NCBI GenBank assembly: GCA_009693055.1 | Contig: SHYA01000007.1 | Coordinates: forward strand, 1 to 64,000 | Length of the DNA: 64,000 nucleotides | Reading direction: 5' to 3' | Origin: Dehalococcoidia bacterium | Lineage (GTDB): Bacteria > Chloroflexota > Dehalococcoidia > Lucifugimonadales > SHYT01 | In this document: positions 17,485-27,168 of the stretch, in pieces | How positions within the stretch are numbered: position 1 is the stretch's first letter | Layout: each line of letters starts with the position of its first letter | Notes under the pieces: generated by a model | The model's input: only the letters and a program-made list of their open reading frames with translations | Database searches by the model: none | What the model was told of the DNA's origin: nothing | Program-made: the position numbers and the translations under genes

Positions 17485-18108
17485 TTACCCCGAAACCGTC
17501 AGGAAAAGCACCAGCCCGGACACGAGCGGCACCGTCAGGTTGTCGTCCGGCGGCGACGGCAAGGCCTCCACGGCCGCCGCCACGCCCGCCGCCAGCAGGC
17601 CGGCCCAGAGTGGATTGTACAGCCCGCCCGCCCAGCCAATCAGGGCCATCCCACACGCCGCAGCCAGGAAGGCGGCGGTCCCCTCCACGCTCTTCTTGCC
17701 CATCCGGAGCCGGCCAAACCGCGACCCGACCACGGAGGCTGCCGGGTCACCCACAGAGATGAACAGCAGCGCCTGGGCCGCCAGCGGCATCGGAAACACC
17801 ACAAACGCGATAAGCGCCGCCACTGCCAGGTACGTGGCGCCCGTCAGCCGCCCGTGCTCGTCCGCTTTGAACAGCCCCCCCAGACGACGCAGCACCCAGA
17901 GGTTGAAGGCGGGTACCCACAGCCTGGCCGCATCGCCCGCCGCAAAGAGCGCCACGGCCGCCCCAGCCAGCGCGTACGCCGACCACGCAGGCGCCGTCAG
18001 CGCGATGATGGGCAGCAGCGACCCCAACACCAGGTGGAACGCCCGCCGCTCCAGTTGGAGCCCTACACGGGTTGTCGTTGAGGGTGCGCTTAGCTTTACC
18101 AGTGGCAT
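17485..18108 (-). CDS. Dolichol kinase / diacylglycerol-kinase-like CTP-transfer membrane protein
   Basis: 207 residues with about six hydrophobic segments. The motif block FISVGDPAASVVGSRFGR, then KKSVEGTAAFLAAAC and EALPSPPDDNLTVPL, is characteristic of the SEC59/phytol-kinase/cytidylyltransferase-like family that phosphorylates polyprenols or related lipids at the membrane. The substrate (dolichol, phytol, farnesol or another isoprenoid) cannot be told. Divergent from the HemQ-like gene. The first residues LSAPSTTTRVGLQLERRAFH fit the family's N-terminal ExxRKxxH-like start. Confidence 0.8.
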   Translation of the reverse strand: MPLVKLSAPSTTTRVGLQLERRAFHLVLGSLLPIIALTAPAWSAYALAGAAVALFAAGDAARLWVPAFNLWVLRRLGGLFKADEHGRLTGATYLAVAALIAFVVFPMPLAAQALLFISVGDPAASVVGSRFGRLRMGKKSVEGTAAFLAAACGMALIGWAGGLYNPLWAGLLAAGVAAAVEALPSPPDDNLTVPLVSGLVLFLTVSG

Positions 18109-18174
18109 CGCTCACGGAATCTGTGCGCTTGATTCAGGACGCCCGGCACTCGCACAGTATACCGTTCACAAGTT

Positions 18175-18226
18175 TTGTCATTCTGGGCCGGAGCGCAGCG
18201 GAGGCGAAGAATCTCCCCAAGCTCGT
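18175..18226. repeat. Dispersed repeat in a divergent intergenic region
   Basis: GTCATTCTGGG, CGGAGCGCAGCGGAGGCGAAG and AATCTCCCCAAGCTCG form another copy of the CATTCTGAGCGCAGCGAAG family seen at 386 and 45172. It fills part of 18109-18326 between divergent genes; an extended -10-like TGCTATCAT follows at 18281-18289, upstream of the HemQ-like gene. Confidence 0.5.
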
Positions 18227-18326
18227 ACCACCGGGACGCGTGGCCGCCGTGGATAGCCCCTTCCTAGGAGCGGCCCATCTGCTATCATAAACTTCCAGGA
18301 ACCCCAGCCACGTCCAGGAGGCATCT

Positions 18327-19058
18327 GTGACACACCCCACGCAGCCGTCTTCGGATAGCGGGCAGGAGGAGCGCCGCCAGCTCGTCAAGTACACCTTCTA
18401 CCGCGTTGACTCCGCGTGGCGCGCCCTCCCGCAGGAGGAGCGCGAGCGCGGCAAGCGCCAGCTCCAGGCCGTCGTGGACGAGTTCACGGAGCCGCTTTCC
18501 CTCCGCACCTACAGCACCGTCGGCCTCCGCGCGGACACCGACTTCCTGCTCTGGGCACTCTCCTGGGAGCTGGAACCTATCCAACAGTTCGCGGCCCAGG
18601 TGAACCGCACCGCCATGGCACCGTATCTCACCACTCCGCACGCGTACCTGGCAATGACCCGCAAGTCCCCCTACAACGTCGCCGGCCGCACCGAACAGCC
18701 CCAGGGCCACCAGGCGCAGTTGCACCCGCCCAAGACGCCCTTCCCGTACCTCATCATCTATCCTTTCGTGAAGACGCACGACTGGTACCAGCTCCCCCAC
18801 GCGGAGCGCCAGCGCATGATGAGCGGACACTTCCAGATCGGGAACAAATTCCCTCATGTCCGCATCAACACCACGTATTCCTTTGGCCTGGACGACCAGG
18901 ACCACGTCGTCGCCTTTGAGACTACGGACCTCGCGGAGTTCCTGGAGTGCGTCATGGAGATGCGCGAGGCGGAAGTCCGCAAGTACACCGAGCGCGACAC
19001 GCCCATCTTCACCTGCGTCCAGAAGCCCCTGCGCGAGGTGCTGGACTCGCTGGGGTAA
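18327..19058 (+). CDS. Chlorite-dismutase-family heme protein (HemQ / coproheme decarboxylase-like)
   Basis: 243 residues. The fold is the Cld family dimeric alpha+beta barrel. YPFVKTHDWYQLPHAERQRM matches the HemQ region including the catalytic-type tyrosine; SGHFQIGNKFPHV contains the proximal-histidine helix; INTTYSFGLDDQDHVVAFE is the conserved final strand block. HemQ oxidatively decarboxylates coproheme to heme b in the coproporphyrin route; other family members are peroxidases or chlorite dismutases. Here the window also encodes a siroheme-type heme route (ahbAB), which makes the exact job uncertain. It is followed after 24 bp by the DUF385 gene. Confidence 0.85.
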   Translation: MTHPTQPSSDSGQEERRQLVKYTFYRVDSAWRALPQEERERGKRQLQAVVDEFTEPLSLRTYSTVGLRADTDFLLWALSWELEPIQQFAAQVNRTAMAPYLTTPHAYLAMTRKSPYNVAGRTEQPQGHQAQLHPPKTPFPYLIIYPFVKTHDWYQLPHAERQRMMSGHFQIGNKFPHVRINTTYSFGLDDQDHVVAFETTDLAEFLECVMEMREAEVRKYTERDTPIFTCVQKPLREVLDSLG

Positions 19059-19082
19059 CCAAGCCCCCAAGTCGGAGGGACG

Positions 19083-19496
19083 ATGACCAACTGGAACGAC
19101 CGGAACAAGGCGATCATTGAGGAGTTCCGCGGCCACAGCGGCAAAGCGGGAAGCTTCCCCGGCGGTCCGTTGCTGCTCCTCACCACCATGGGCGCCAAAA
19201 GCGGCAAGAGCTTTACGACGCCCTTGATGTACCTGCAGGACGGGAAGCGCGTCGTGGTGATCGCATCCAAGGGCGGCGCTCCGGGCAATCCGGACTGGTA
19301 CCACAACCTGGTCGCGAACCCAACGGTTACCGTCGAGCTAGGTGCCGAGATGTTCGAGGCCAATGCGGTAGTCATGACCGGCCACGAGCGTGACGACCTT
19401 TACTCCCGGCAAGCAAAACGTTACCCGTTTTTTGCAGAGTACGAGAAGCAGACGAAGCGGAAAATCCCCGTCATCGCTCTTGAACGAAAAGGCTAG
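19083..19496 (+). CDS. DUF385/nitroreductase-family deazaflavin (F420)-dependent oxidoreductase
   Basis: 137 residues of the Ddn/FDOR-A split-barrel family. LLLLTTMGAKSGKSFTTPLM is the typical N-terminal strand pair; PGNPDWYHNLVANPTVTVEL is the hallmark motif of F420-binding members. It probably reduces small organic or quinone-like substrates with F420H2. Start ATG behind GGAGGGACG. Close spacing to the HemQ-like gene suggests cotranscription. Confidence 0.88.
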   Translation: MTNWNDRNKAIIEEFRGHSGKAGSFPGGPLLLLTTMGAKSGKSFTTPLMYLQDGKRVVVIASKGGAPGNPDWYHNLVANPTVTVELGAEMFEANAVVMTGHERDDLYSRQAKRYPFFAEYEKQTKRKIPVIALERKG

Positions 19497-19526
19497 AATA
19501 CTCCCCGTACTTCTGGAGTATCGATC

Positions 19527-19826
19527 CTAGCGACGACCCTCAGATGGCGTGATGTGGAGATAGCATCGGACGCCCTTTTGTAACCTGATGTCACAGTCTT
19601 CGTTAAAGTTAACATTGAAGTCCAACTCGGCAGGGCTACCTTCGGCTCCAACGTACAAATGAGTGATCCTAATAGCTCCCACCGTCCGGAACTCGCAATT
19701 CGTCGCTTGACGCAAACTTACCGTCTCTCCGGAGGCTCTGAAAATGTAGCCACGATCACCCCTTGAACGAGTTATGGTCAAATCACGAACGTTCCTTAGG
19801 AACTGATCAGCTCCTTCTGAACTCAT
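19527..19826 (-). CDS. Small hypothetical protein in AT-richer patch
   Basis: 99 residues; no family recognised. It starts MSSEGADQFLRNVRDLTITR and looks like a beta-rich soluble protein (alternating RGYIFRASGETVSLRQ, ITHLYVGAEGSPAELDFNV, CDIRLQKGVRCYLHI). There is no signal peptide or membrane segment. Base composition is clearly lower in GC than the neighbours, as for the gene just upstream (19840-20043), suggesting joint acquisition. The ATG is 13 bp after that gene's stop, with AAGGGGG upstream, so the two likely form one transcript. Confidence 0.6.
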   Translation of the reverse strand: MSSEGADQFLRNVRDLTITRSRGDRGYIFRASGETVSLRQATNCEFRTVGAIRITHLYVGAEGSPAELDFNVNFNEDCDIRLQKGVRCYLHITPSEGRR

Positions 19827-19839
19827 CGTTATGCCCCCT

Positions 19840-20043
19840 TCACTTCCCTTTTTTCAGAGTTGTAGCCGCGTTATCGCACACGCCGACGTACCTCACGTGT
19901 TCGCCTGCAACAAATGCATAGACTACTCTTTGCTCACTTAACTGGCGCAACACAAATCTTGCACCATTCTTGAGTTTGTCGTCTACAAGCCACTCGCCAA
20001 CACCGATGAATCCATAATTATCCAAAATCTTGACATCACTCAT
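19840..20043 (-). CDS. Small protein with GIY-YIG-like strand, possibly truncated
   Basis: About 67 residues from the ATG at 20043 (frame open to 20112). The sequence GFIGVGEWLVDDKLKN, then RVVYAFVAGEHVRYVGVCD, resembles the first beta-hairpin of GIY-YIG nuclease-like proteins (VYAFV...YVG), but the protein stops soon afterwards at TTLKKGK, well before the catalytic Arg/Glu region. The end follows an A6 run, so a frameshift truncation is possible. It is AT-richer than the surroundings. The assignment is tentative. Confidence 0.45.
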   Translation of the reverse strand: MSDVKILDNYGFIGVGEWLVDDKLKNGARFVLRQLSEQRVVYAFVAGEHVRYVGVCDNAATTLKKGK

Positions 20044-20112
20044 GTTTACAAACCAACTCAAGATTAGCGCCACCATAAACCATTTGGGGCGGTCCGTGCC
20101 ATGCCTACCCAT

Positions 20113-20712
20113 TCAGGAGGGTGGCCGACCCCTTTGCCATCTGCCCCTCGCCTCAGCCCCCCTTCGTGCTCTCCCCTTCCCGTGTCGGGAAGGGGCCGGG
20201 GGTTAGGTCACACTTTCTGCCGGAACCAGGTCGGTCGGTATTCCCAGGCTTCTTCGGCGTGAAGGGTAAAGGGCACTGCCCTTGTGTGCCATCCGCCCCT
20301 TCCGCGTAACCACCGCGTCCCCTACCATCAAGCCATCCGCATCACAACCCCGTTCGCGCCCATTTCCGCGACACCTCTTCCTCAGCCTATTGGGGAGCCC
20401 GAGGGGCCGGCGTCCTGTCCTGAGCATGCCGAAGGATCCCTCGGAGTCGTGCGTACCCCTGTCTTGTTCCCTCGCAAACCACAGAGACGAAAATCGGATT
20501 TTTTCTCTCAAGATTTTTTCCGCCCGCCGCCACGCCGCAAAACAATTCTTTCAGGGGCAGCTTCATCCAGTGGCCCTTTCCGGGGATGATTTTCTCGCGT
20601 AGAGCTTGCCCCGAGTGTCGTGAGGAGGTGGTCACTGCCTGCCCTGAATAAGCCGAAGCCCTGAAGCACAACACAGCGGAATTCTCGAGCGCAGCGTGTG
20701 ACCGCGCAGGGA
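20113..20712. other. 600-bp non-coding stretch with degenerate repeats
   Basis: No credible gene on either strand. It contains a CCCCTTCCC...GGGAAGGGGCCGGGGGTTAGG block (about 20177-20206) that recurs inverted near 53708-53750 and in degraded form near 24530-24580, and a GTCCTGTCCTGAGCATGCCG copy near 20412. This looks like an accumulation site for dispersed repeats beside the AT-richer orphan genes. Confidence 0.55.
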
Positions 20713-21471
20713 CTAGCGCATGATAACGGAGGCAACCATGTCCTGCGGGAAGTGGAGACTGCAATGGTAAGGCCACTCGCCCGCGTCAGCAAACGTATGG
20801 CTGCAGCTCTGCCCTGGCTTGAGCTCCACTGAGTTCAACGCGGGTAGGTAATTGTGGGCAAGATGCGGGTCGGTATTGATGAAGTGCGGCACGGCGTCAT
20901 TGTTGGTCCGGGTGATCCTGGTGCCCTTGGAGACCAACAGTTTGGCCGGTGAAAAGGCCGTGTCCTTCAGGGAGACCGCGACTTCGGCCCTGCCCGTCAC
21001 ATCCAGGTAGGTAGAAGGCTTGGACCCGTCCACCCTGAACGCGAACCGTCCTTCGTGGCAGGAACGGTCTGGCCAGCAGGCCTTGTAATCCACCACGTAC
21101 ACGCCATCGCCCTGAATGCCCGTCAGGTCGGAGGTCGGCTCCAGTCGCCGCTCACCCTGGACGATTGCCGGCACGACTGCTACTGGTGCACCATTCTTCG
21201 TTACTGCGATTGATGAGTTGTCGGCCAGGTTGAAGTTGAAATTGACCAGAACCCGGTTCGGGACCTGGGCGAACTCCTGGCCGTGGCCTGGCGTCGAGTC
21301 GACGAAGTGCGCTGCAAAAATCTGATCGGGCAGCGTGGCTGCCCCGCCGCCAGAGGTCTCCGTGGCACCGCTTGACACTCGTCCGTTTGATTCGCCGCCA
21401 CAGGCCGCCACCACTAAGGGGACTAGGGCGGCGAACAAAGCGAGGAATAGCAGATTCTTGGTCGGTCCCAT
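20713..21471 (-). CDS. Lipoprotein with CopC-like and cupredoxin domains
   Basis: 252 residues. An N-terminal signal ends in a lipobox (VVAACGG), so the mature protein is lipid-anchored outside the membrane. Residues about 45-150 resemble a CopC/YobA-type Ig-like domain (HFVDSTPGHGQEFAQVPNRV ... GDGVYVVDYKA). The C-terminal part is a plastocyanin-like cupredoxin with all type-1 copper ligands visible: His in AVPHFINT, Cys in WPYHCSLH, His in SLHF and Met in PQDM. It is likely an electron carrier or copper-handling protein at the cell surface. It faces away from the aconitase gene. Confidence 0.82.
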   Translation of the reverse strand: MGPTKNLLFLALFAALVPLVVAACGGESNGRVSSGATETSGGGAATLPDQIFAAHFVDSTPGHGQEFAQVPNRVLVNFNFNLADNSSIAVTKNGAPVAVVPAIVQGERRLEPTSDLTGIQGDGVYVVDYKACWPDRSCHEGRFAFRVDGSKPSTYLDVTGRAEVAVSLKDTAFSPAKLLVSKGTRITRTNNDAVPHFINTDPHLAHNYLPALNSVELKPGQSCSHTFADAGEWPYHCSLHFPQDMVASVIMR

Positions 21472-21657
21472 GGTGTTCAGAACCTCCAGAAATCAGTATA
21501 CATAAACGTACGCAAACGATAACCGCCGGGGATTCCTCAATCCTTCTGAGCCTGCCTGTCCTGAGCGAAGTCGAAGGGGTGAGGTCGGCCGTTTGCGTCC
21601 CCCTCAAGGTTGTGCGGTATCATGGAGCCACGCGAACAGACTACGGGGGGGGGGGAC

Positions 21658-24405
<2,748 letters not shown>

Positions 24406-24704
24406 GCGCCCCTTGGCGCGTCCGCCTGAACCGGCCTTGCCTGAGTCCGCCTAAGGTGGACGAGGGGGTGGTCACTGCCTGCCCTAAGCCAAGGCCGAAG
24501 GGTGGTAGAGAGAGGGACTGCCTCCCCCTCTCCATGCGATGGGGCTTTAGCCGCAGAGGGGTTAGGGGTGAGGTTTTTCACGGAACCACCTTCAGCCACG
24601 ATAGCCCAAGCCCGTCCTGATCCGCCAGAGGCGGACGAAGGACACGTGGTGGATTCCTTGCAAACGACTTTTCGGGCAAAGTCGCCTGAATGAAAGGTGC
24701 GTGC
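24406..24704. other. Non-coding stretch with degenerate repeats
   Basis: No gene supported. It contains CTGCCTGCCCTAAGCC...GCCGAAGGG (about 24472-24502) and CAGAGGGGTTAGGGGTGAGG (about 24556), both relatives of repeats at 20177 and 53710. Probably holds the promoter of the following GNAT pseudogene; none was identified. Confidence 0.5.
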
Positions 24705-25289
24705 ATGCCGAAGGAACGCTCCGGGCAAGGGCTACCATCCTCCTTGGAGTTCCAAGCCGTAACAAAGGAGCGGCTGCAAGACCTGGCCCGCTTCTCCGAG
24801 CGACACGGCAAGTTCAGGTACTGCTCCTGCATGCGGTGGCGCATGAGGAGCGCGGACTATTAACGGTCAACGAAGGAAAGCAGAGTTGCCGAACTGGAAG
24901 GCTTGGTATGCCTCGGTAAACCCGTGGGCGTTCTCGCGTTCCTGGATGGCGAGCCTGTTGGCTGGTGCTCCATCGCGCCTCGGGAGTCCTACGCGGCTCT
25001 GGAGCGGTACCGCGCGCTCCCCCGTCTTGATGGCTCGCGAGTCTGGTCCGTCGTCTGCTTTTTCGTGGACAGCCGTGTCCGCCGGCAAGGGGTCACGCTC
25101 GGTCTCTTGAGGGCGACCGTGGAGTACGCCCGCTCGCAGGGAGCCGCGATGATTGAGGGGTATCCGGTGGAACCGGGCTCGCGCCTCTACACCTACATGG
25201 GGTCGCCGGCAACATTCGGCAAGGACGGCTTTCAGGACGTAACCCCGGCCGGCTCTGCCCGGCGGATCGTGCGGCACGTCATCCGATAG
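24705..25289 (+). pseudogene. GNAT acetyltransferase interrupted by TAA
   Basis: A 195-codon reading frame that would be a complete GNAT acetyltransferase except for TAA at codon 53 (24861-24863). The N-terminal part reads MPKERSGQGLPS...RHGKFRYCSCMRWRMRSADY, then stop, then RSTKESRVAELEGLVC in the same frame, continuing into GEPVGWCSIAPRE, VVCFFVDSRVRRQGVTLGLL (acetyl-CoA loop) and a GYPVEPGSRLYTYMGSPATF end. Family relatives have a glutamine or similar residue at the stop position (CAA to TAA would do it). No indels are needed, so it is a simple nonsense lesion. Translation could reinitiate downstream but would lack the first strand and helix. Confidence 0.82.
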
Positions 25290-25321
25290 GCCTTGCGGCC
25301 GCCGCAATGAGCGTACAAGAG

Positions 25322-25358
25322 AGAACGCCACCCTTGCTCCAGCTAAGGGTGGCGTTCT
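25322..25358. terminator. Bidirectional terminator between GNAT pseudogene and ferredoxin
   Basis: A perfect 14-bp stem AGAACGCCACCCTT/AAGGGTGGCGTTCT (25322-25335 with 25345-25358) and a 9-nt loop, placed exactly between two converging genes. On the minus strand it is followed by CTCTTGT. Confidence 0.8.
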
Positions 25359-25374
25359 TGGCGTGCTTTGCGGC

Positions 25375-25683
25375 CTAGTGTTGAGGCTCGTTGACCTTTC
25401 GGGGAGAGAGACGGGTCTTCTCCTTCAGGTCGTTCATGTCCTTGCCCTTGAAAAAGTCGTAGTTCAGCGGGATGAACTGCTTCATGTTCGCAGGGGTTTG
25501 GTCCTCAGCGAAGATGGCAGCCACGGGACACACCGGCTCGCACGCGGCGCAGTCAATACACTCGTCCGGAGCGATAAACATCTGGCTGTCTCCCGGAGTC
25601 GTGTAAATGCAGTCCACCGGGCAGACATCAATACACGCGCCGTCCTTCACGTTGACGCATGGCTCGGTGATGATGTAAGTCAT
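25375..25683 (-). CDS. 7Fe ferredoxin (FdxA-like)
   Basis: 102 residues; a small electron carrier. The first cluster motif is PCVNVKDGACIDVCPVDCI, with the spacing of a [3Fe-4S]-type site, and the second C-x2-C-x2-C-x3-CP motif is ECIDCAACEPVCPV for [4Fe-4S]. The C-terminal extension NMKQFIPLNYDFFKGKDMND is typical of FdxA-like proteins. ATG start behind GGAGGG. A TGC-extended -10 (TAGAAT, plus-strand 25735-25740) lies 52 bp upstream with TTTGCT 17 bp further, inside an ACAACAC/GTGTTGT hairpin (25743-25771). Confidence 0.92.
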   Translation of the reverse strand: MTYIITEPCVNVKDGACIDVCPVDCIYTTPGDSQMFIAPDECIDCAACEPVCPVAAIFAEDQTPANMKQFIPLNYDFFKGKDMNDLKEKTRLSPRKVNEPQH

Positions 25684-25810
25684 GGCTTTTCCGGCCCTCC
25701 TTATTGAATGGCGGACACCCTGTGCCGGAGACTTATTCTAGCACAACACTACCCCGGAGCAAAGGTGTTGTTCCCCTCTTTTCGAATCCAGCAACCCCGC
25801 GCTGCGTGGC

Positions 25811-26251
25811 CTACAGCGCGACTCCGTAGCCGCGCTTTGGCGTCGACAAGATGACGAAGGTCTCCGTCCGCCGCACGCCGTCCACCGAGCCAATCTTGTT
25901 TTTCAGGAACGACCCCAGCTCCTCACCGGAGTGCACGTTCACGGACACGAAGATGTCAAACGCGCCTGTCGCTACGGTCACCTGCGAGGCCTCCTTGAAC
26001 TTGCCCAGCTCCGCGACCACCGAGTCAATGCTGTTCGGGTCAACCTGCACTCCGATCAGCGCCTCGGTCTGGTAGCCCAGCTTGTTCGGTTCAACGATGG
26101 CGGTCACCGTAATGAGCCCCTGCTGGACCAGCCTCTTCAGCCGCCTGCGAATAGTCCCCTCGCTCACCCCCACCTCGCGGGCGATCTTCGCGTTCGAGGC
26201 CCGCCCGTCTGCCTGGAGGATGGCAACAATCTTCCGGTCTAGTTCGTCCAT
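25811..26251 (-). CDS. Lrp/AsnC-family transcriptional regulator
   Basis: 146 residues. The N-terminal helix-turn-helix is DELDRKIVAILQADGRASNA followed by EVGVSEGTIRRRLKRLVQQG; the C-terminal RAM ligand-binding domain runs from about residue 65 (LIGVQVDPNSIDSVVAELG, ATGAFDIFVSVNV). Such proteins are DNA-binding feast/famine regulators that sense amino acids. It is monocistronic: the next gene upstream on the same strand is separated by 176 bp that shows no further gene. Targets unknown. Confidence 0.92.
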   Translation of the reverse strand: MDELDRKIVAILQADGRASNAKIAREVGVSEGTIRRRLKRLVQQGLITVTAIVEPNKLGYQTEALIGVQVDPNSIDSVVAELGKFKEASQVTVATGAFDIFVSVNVHSGEELGSFLKNKIGSVDGVRRTETFVILSTPKRGYGVAL

Positions 26252-26427
26252 GTGGCTCCTTCTGAGATGATGCTTAGTCTCCTGTATCGTACCAATCCCT
26301 TACGAAATCTGCAATAACGTGGGCTGTTCCATTGAGCGGCGCTATACGTAACAGGTGACGAAAAGCACCCGCTGGCGGCCATTTAGCAATGAGCGGGAGT
26401 GTGCTAGGAGCCGGCGCCGCCCGAGAA

Positions 26428-27163
26428 TTAGCCCGCGCGTTCGCGCACTTCTTCCGGGTTCACAACGCCTTCTCGCAGAAGCTGTTGAAGGAAGTCCTGG
26501 CGCCGCTGGAACTCCAGCCGTAACTCCTCACCCGCGGCATGCAACCGTCCCCCCAGGCGCGCCAGCCCGGAAGGCGAGGTATCCGTTATCAGCTCGTCGG
26601 CCTGCTCATCCAGGTACGCCACCGGTTGGAGCGTCGTTGGGTGGACGACGGTGATGGCGTGCACGCGCCTCACCAGCTCGTCGTCGTTGCGCCACACGGC
26701 GACCGTGACCACGGCGTGCAGCAGAGCAAGCTGGTTCAGCGGGACAACGTGGGGCTGGCCTGCCAACTCAGCCAGGGCCTGTTGTGCCGTGGCGGCGTGC
26801 GTCGTGCCGCAGACCCCGTACCCTCGCTCCGCGGCCTCAAACACCTTGCGGGTGTTCTCGCCCCAGATGTACTCCGGCATGTGGTCACTGAACTCCTCCG
26901 CCACTAGCATCGTGCGCGCAGGCTCCGCGCCCTCCAGGAACGCGAACCGCTCCGCCATCCCTTCAAGAACAACGACGCGAGTCAGCGGCGGGACCAGGTC
27001 CACCAGGGAATGAAGCAGCGTGGTCTTGCCCGCGAGCCGAGGCGACCAGGAACGAGACCCGGCGCACCGCAAACGCCCACAGCAGCGCCGCGCCAGCTAC
27101 GTTGATGGTGCGACTCGCCACCAGTGCGGGCAGGGAGATCTGCACCAGCGCGGCCACGCCCAT
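26428..27163 (-). pseudogene. VirB11/TadA-like ATPase, frameshifted in its Walker A
   Basis: Two frames join to make one protein of about 245 residues. The N-terminal part (27163 down) reads ISLPALVASRTINVAGAALL then AVRRVSFLVAS; the rest (from about 27045 down) reads LAGKTTLLHSLVDLVPP, an EYIWGENTRKVFEAAERGYG segment and GVCGTTHAATAQQAL, the Walker A, Walker B-like and His-box regions of type II/IV secretion ATPases. The shift lies at about 27040-27050; restoring two bases in the CGCG context gives A-S-R-L-A-G-K-T, a canonical P-loop. It starts 5 bp after the VWA gene and was probably its partner. A sequencing error is the main alternative to a true lesion. Confidence 0.7.
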
Positions 27164-27168
27164 CCCCT

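Noticed and set aside
25743-25795. tRNA-like TTCGAATCC near 25781 next to an ACAACAC hairpin
   Set aside because: No acceptor, D or anticodon arms can be drawn around it; the hairpin overlaps the ferredoxin promoter region instead.
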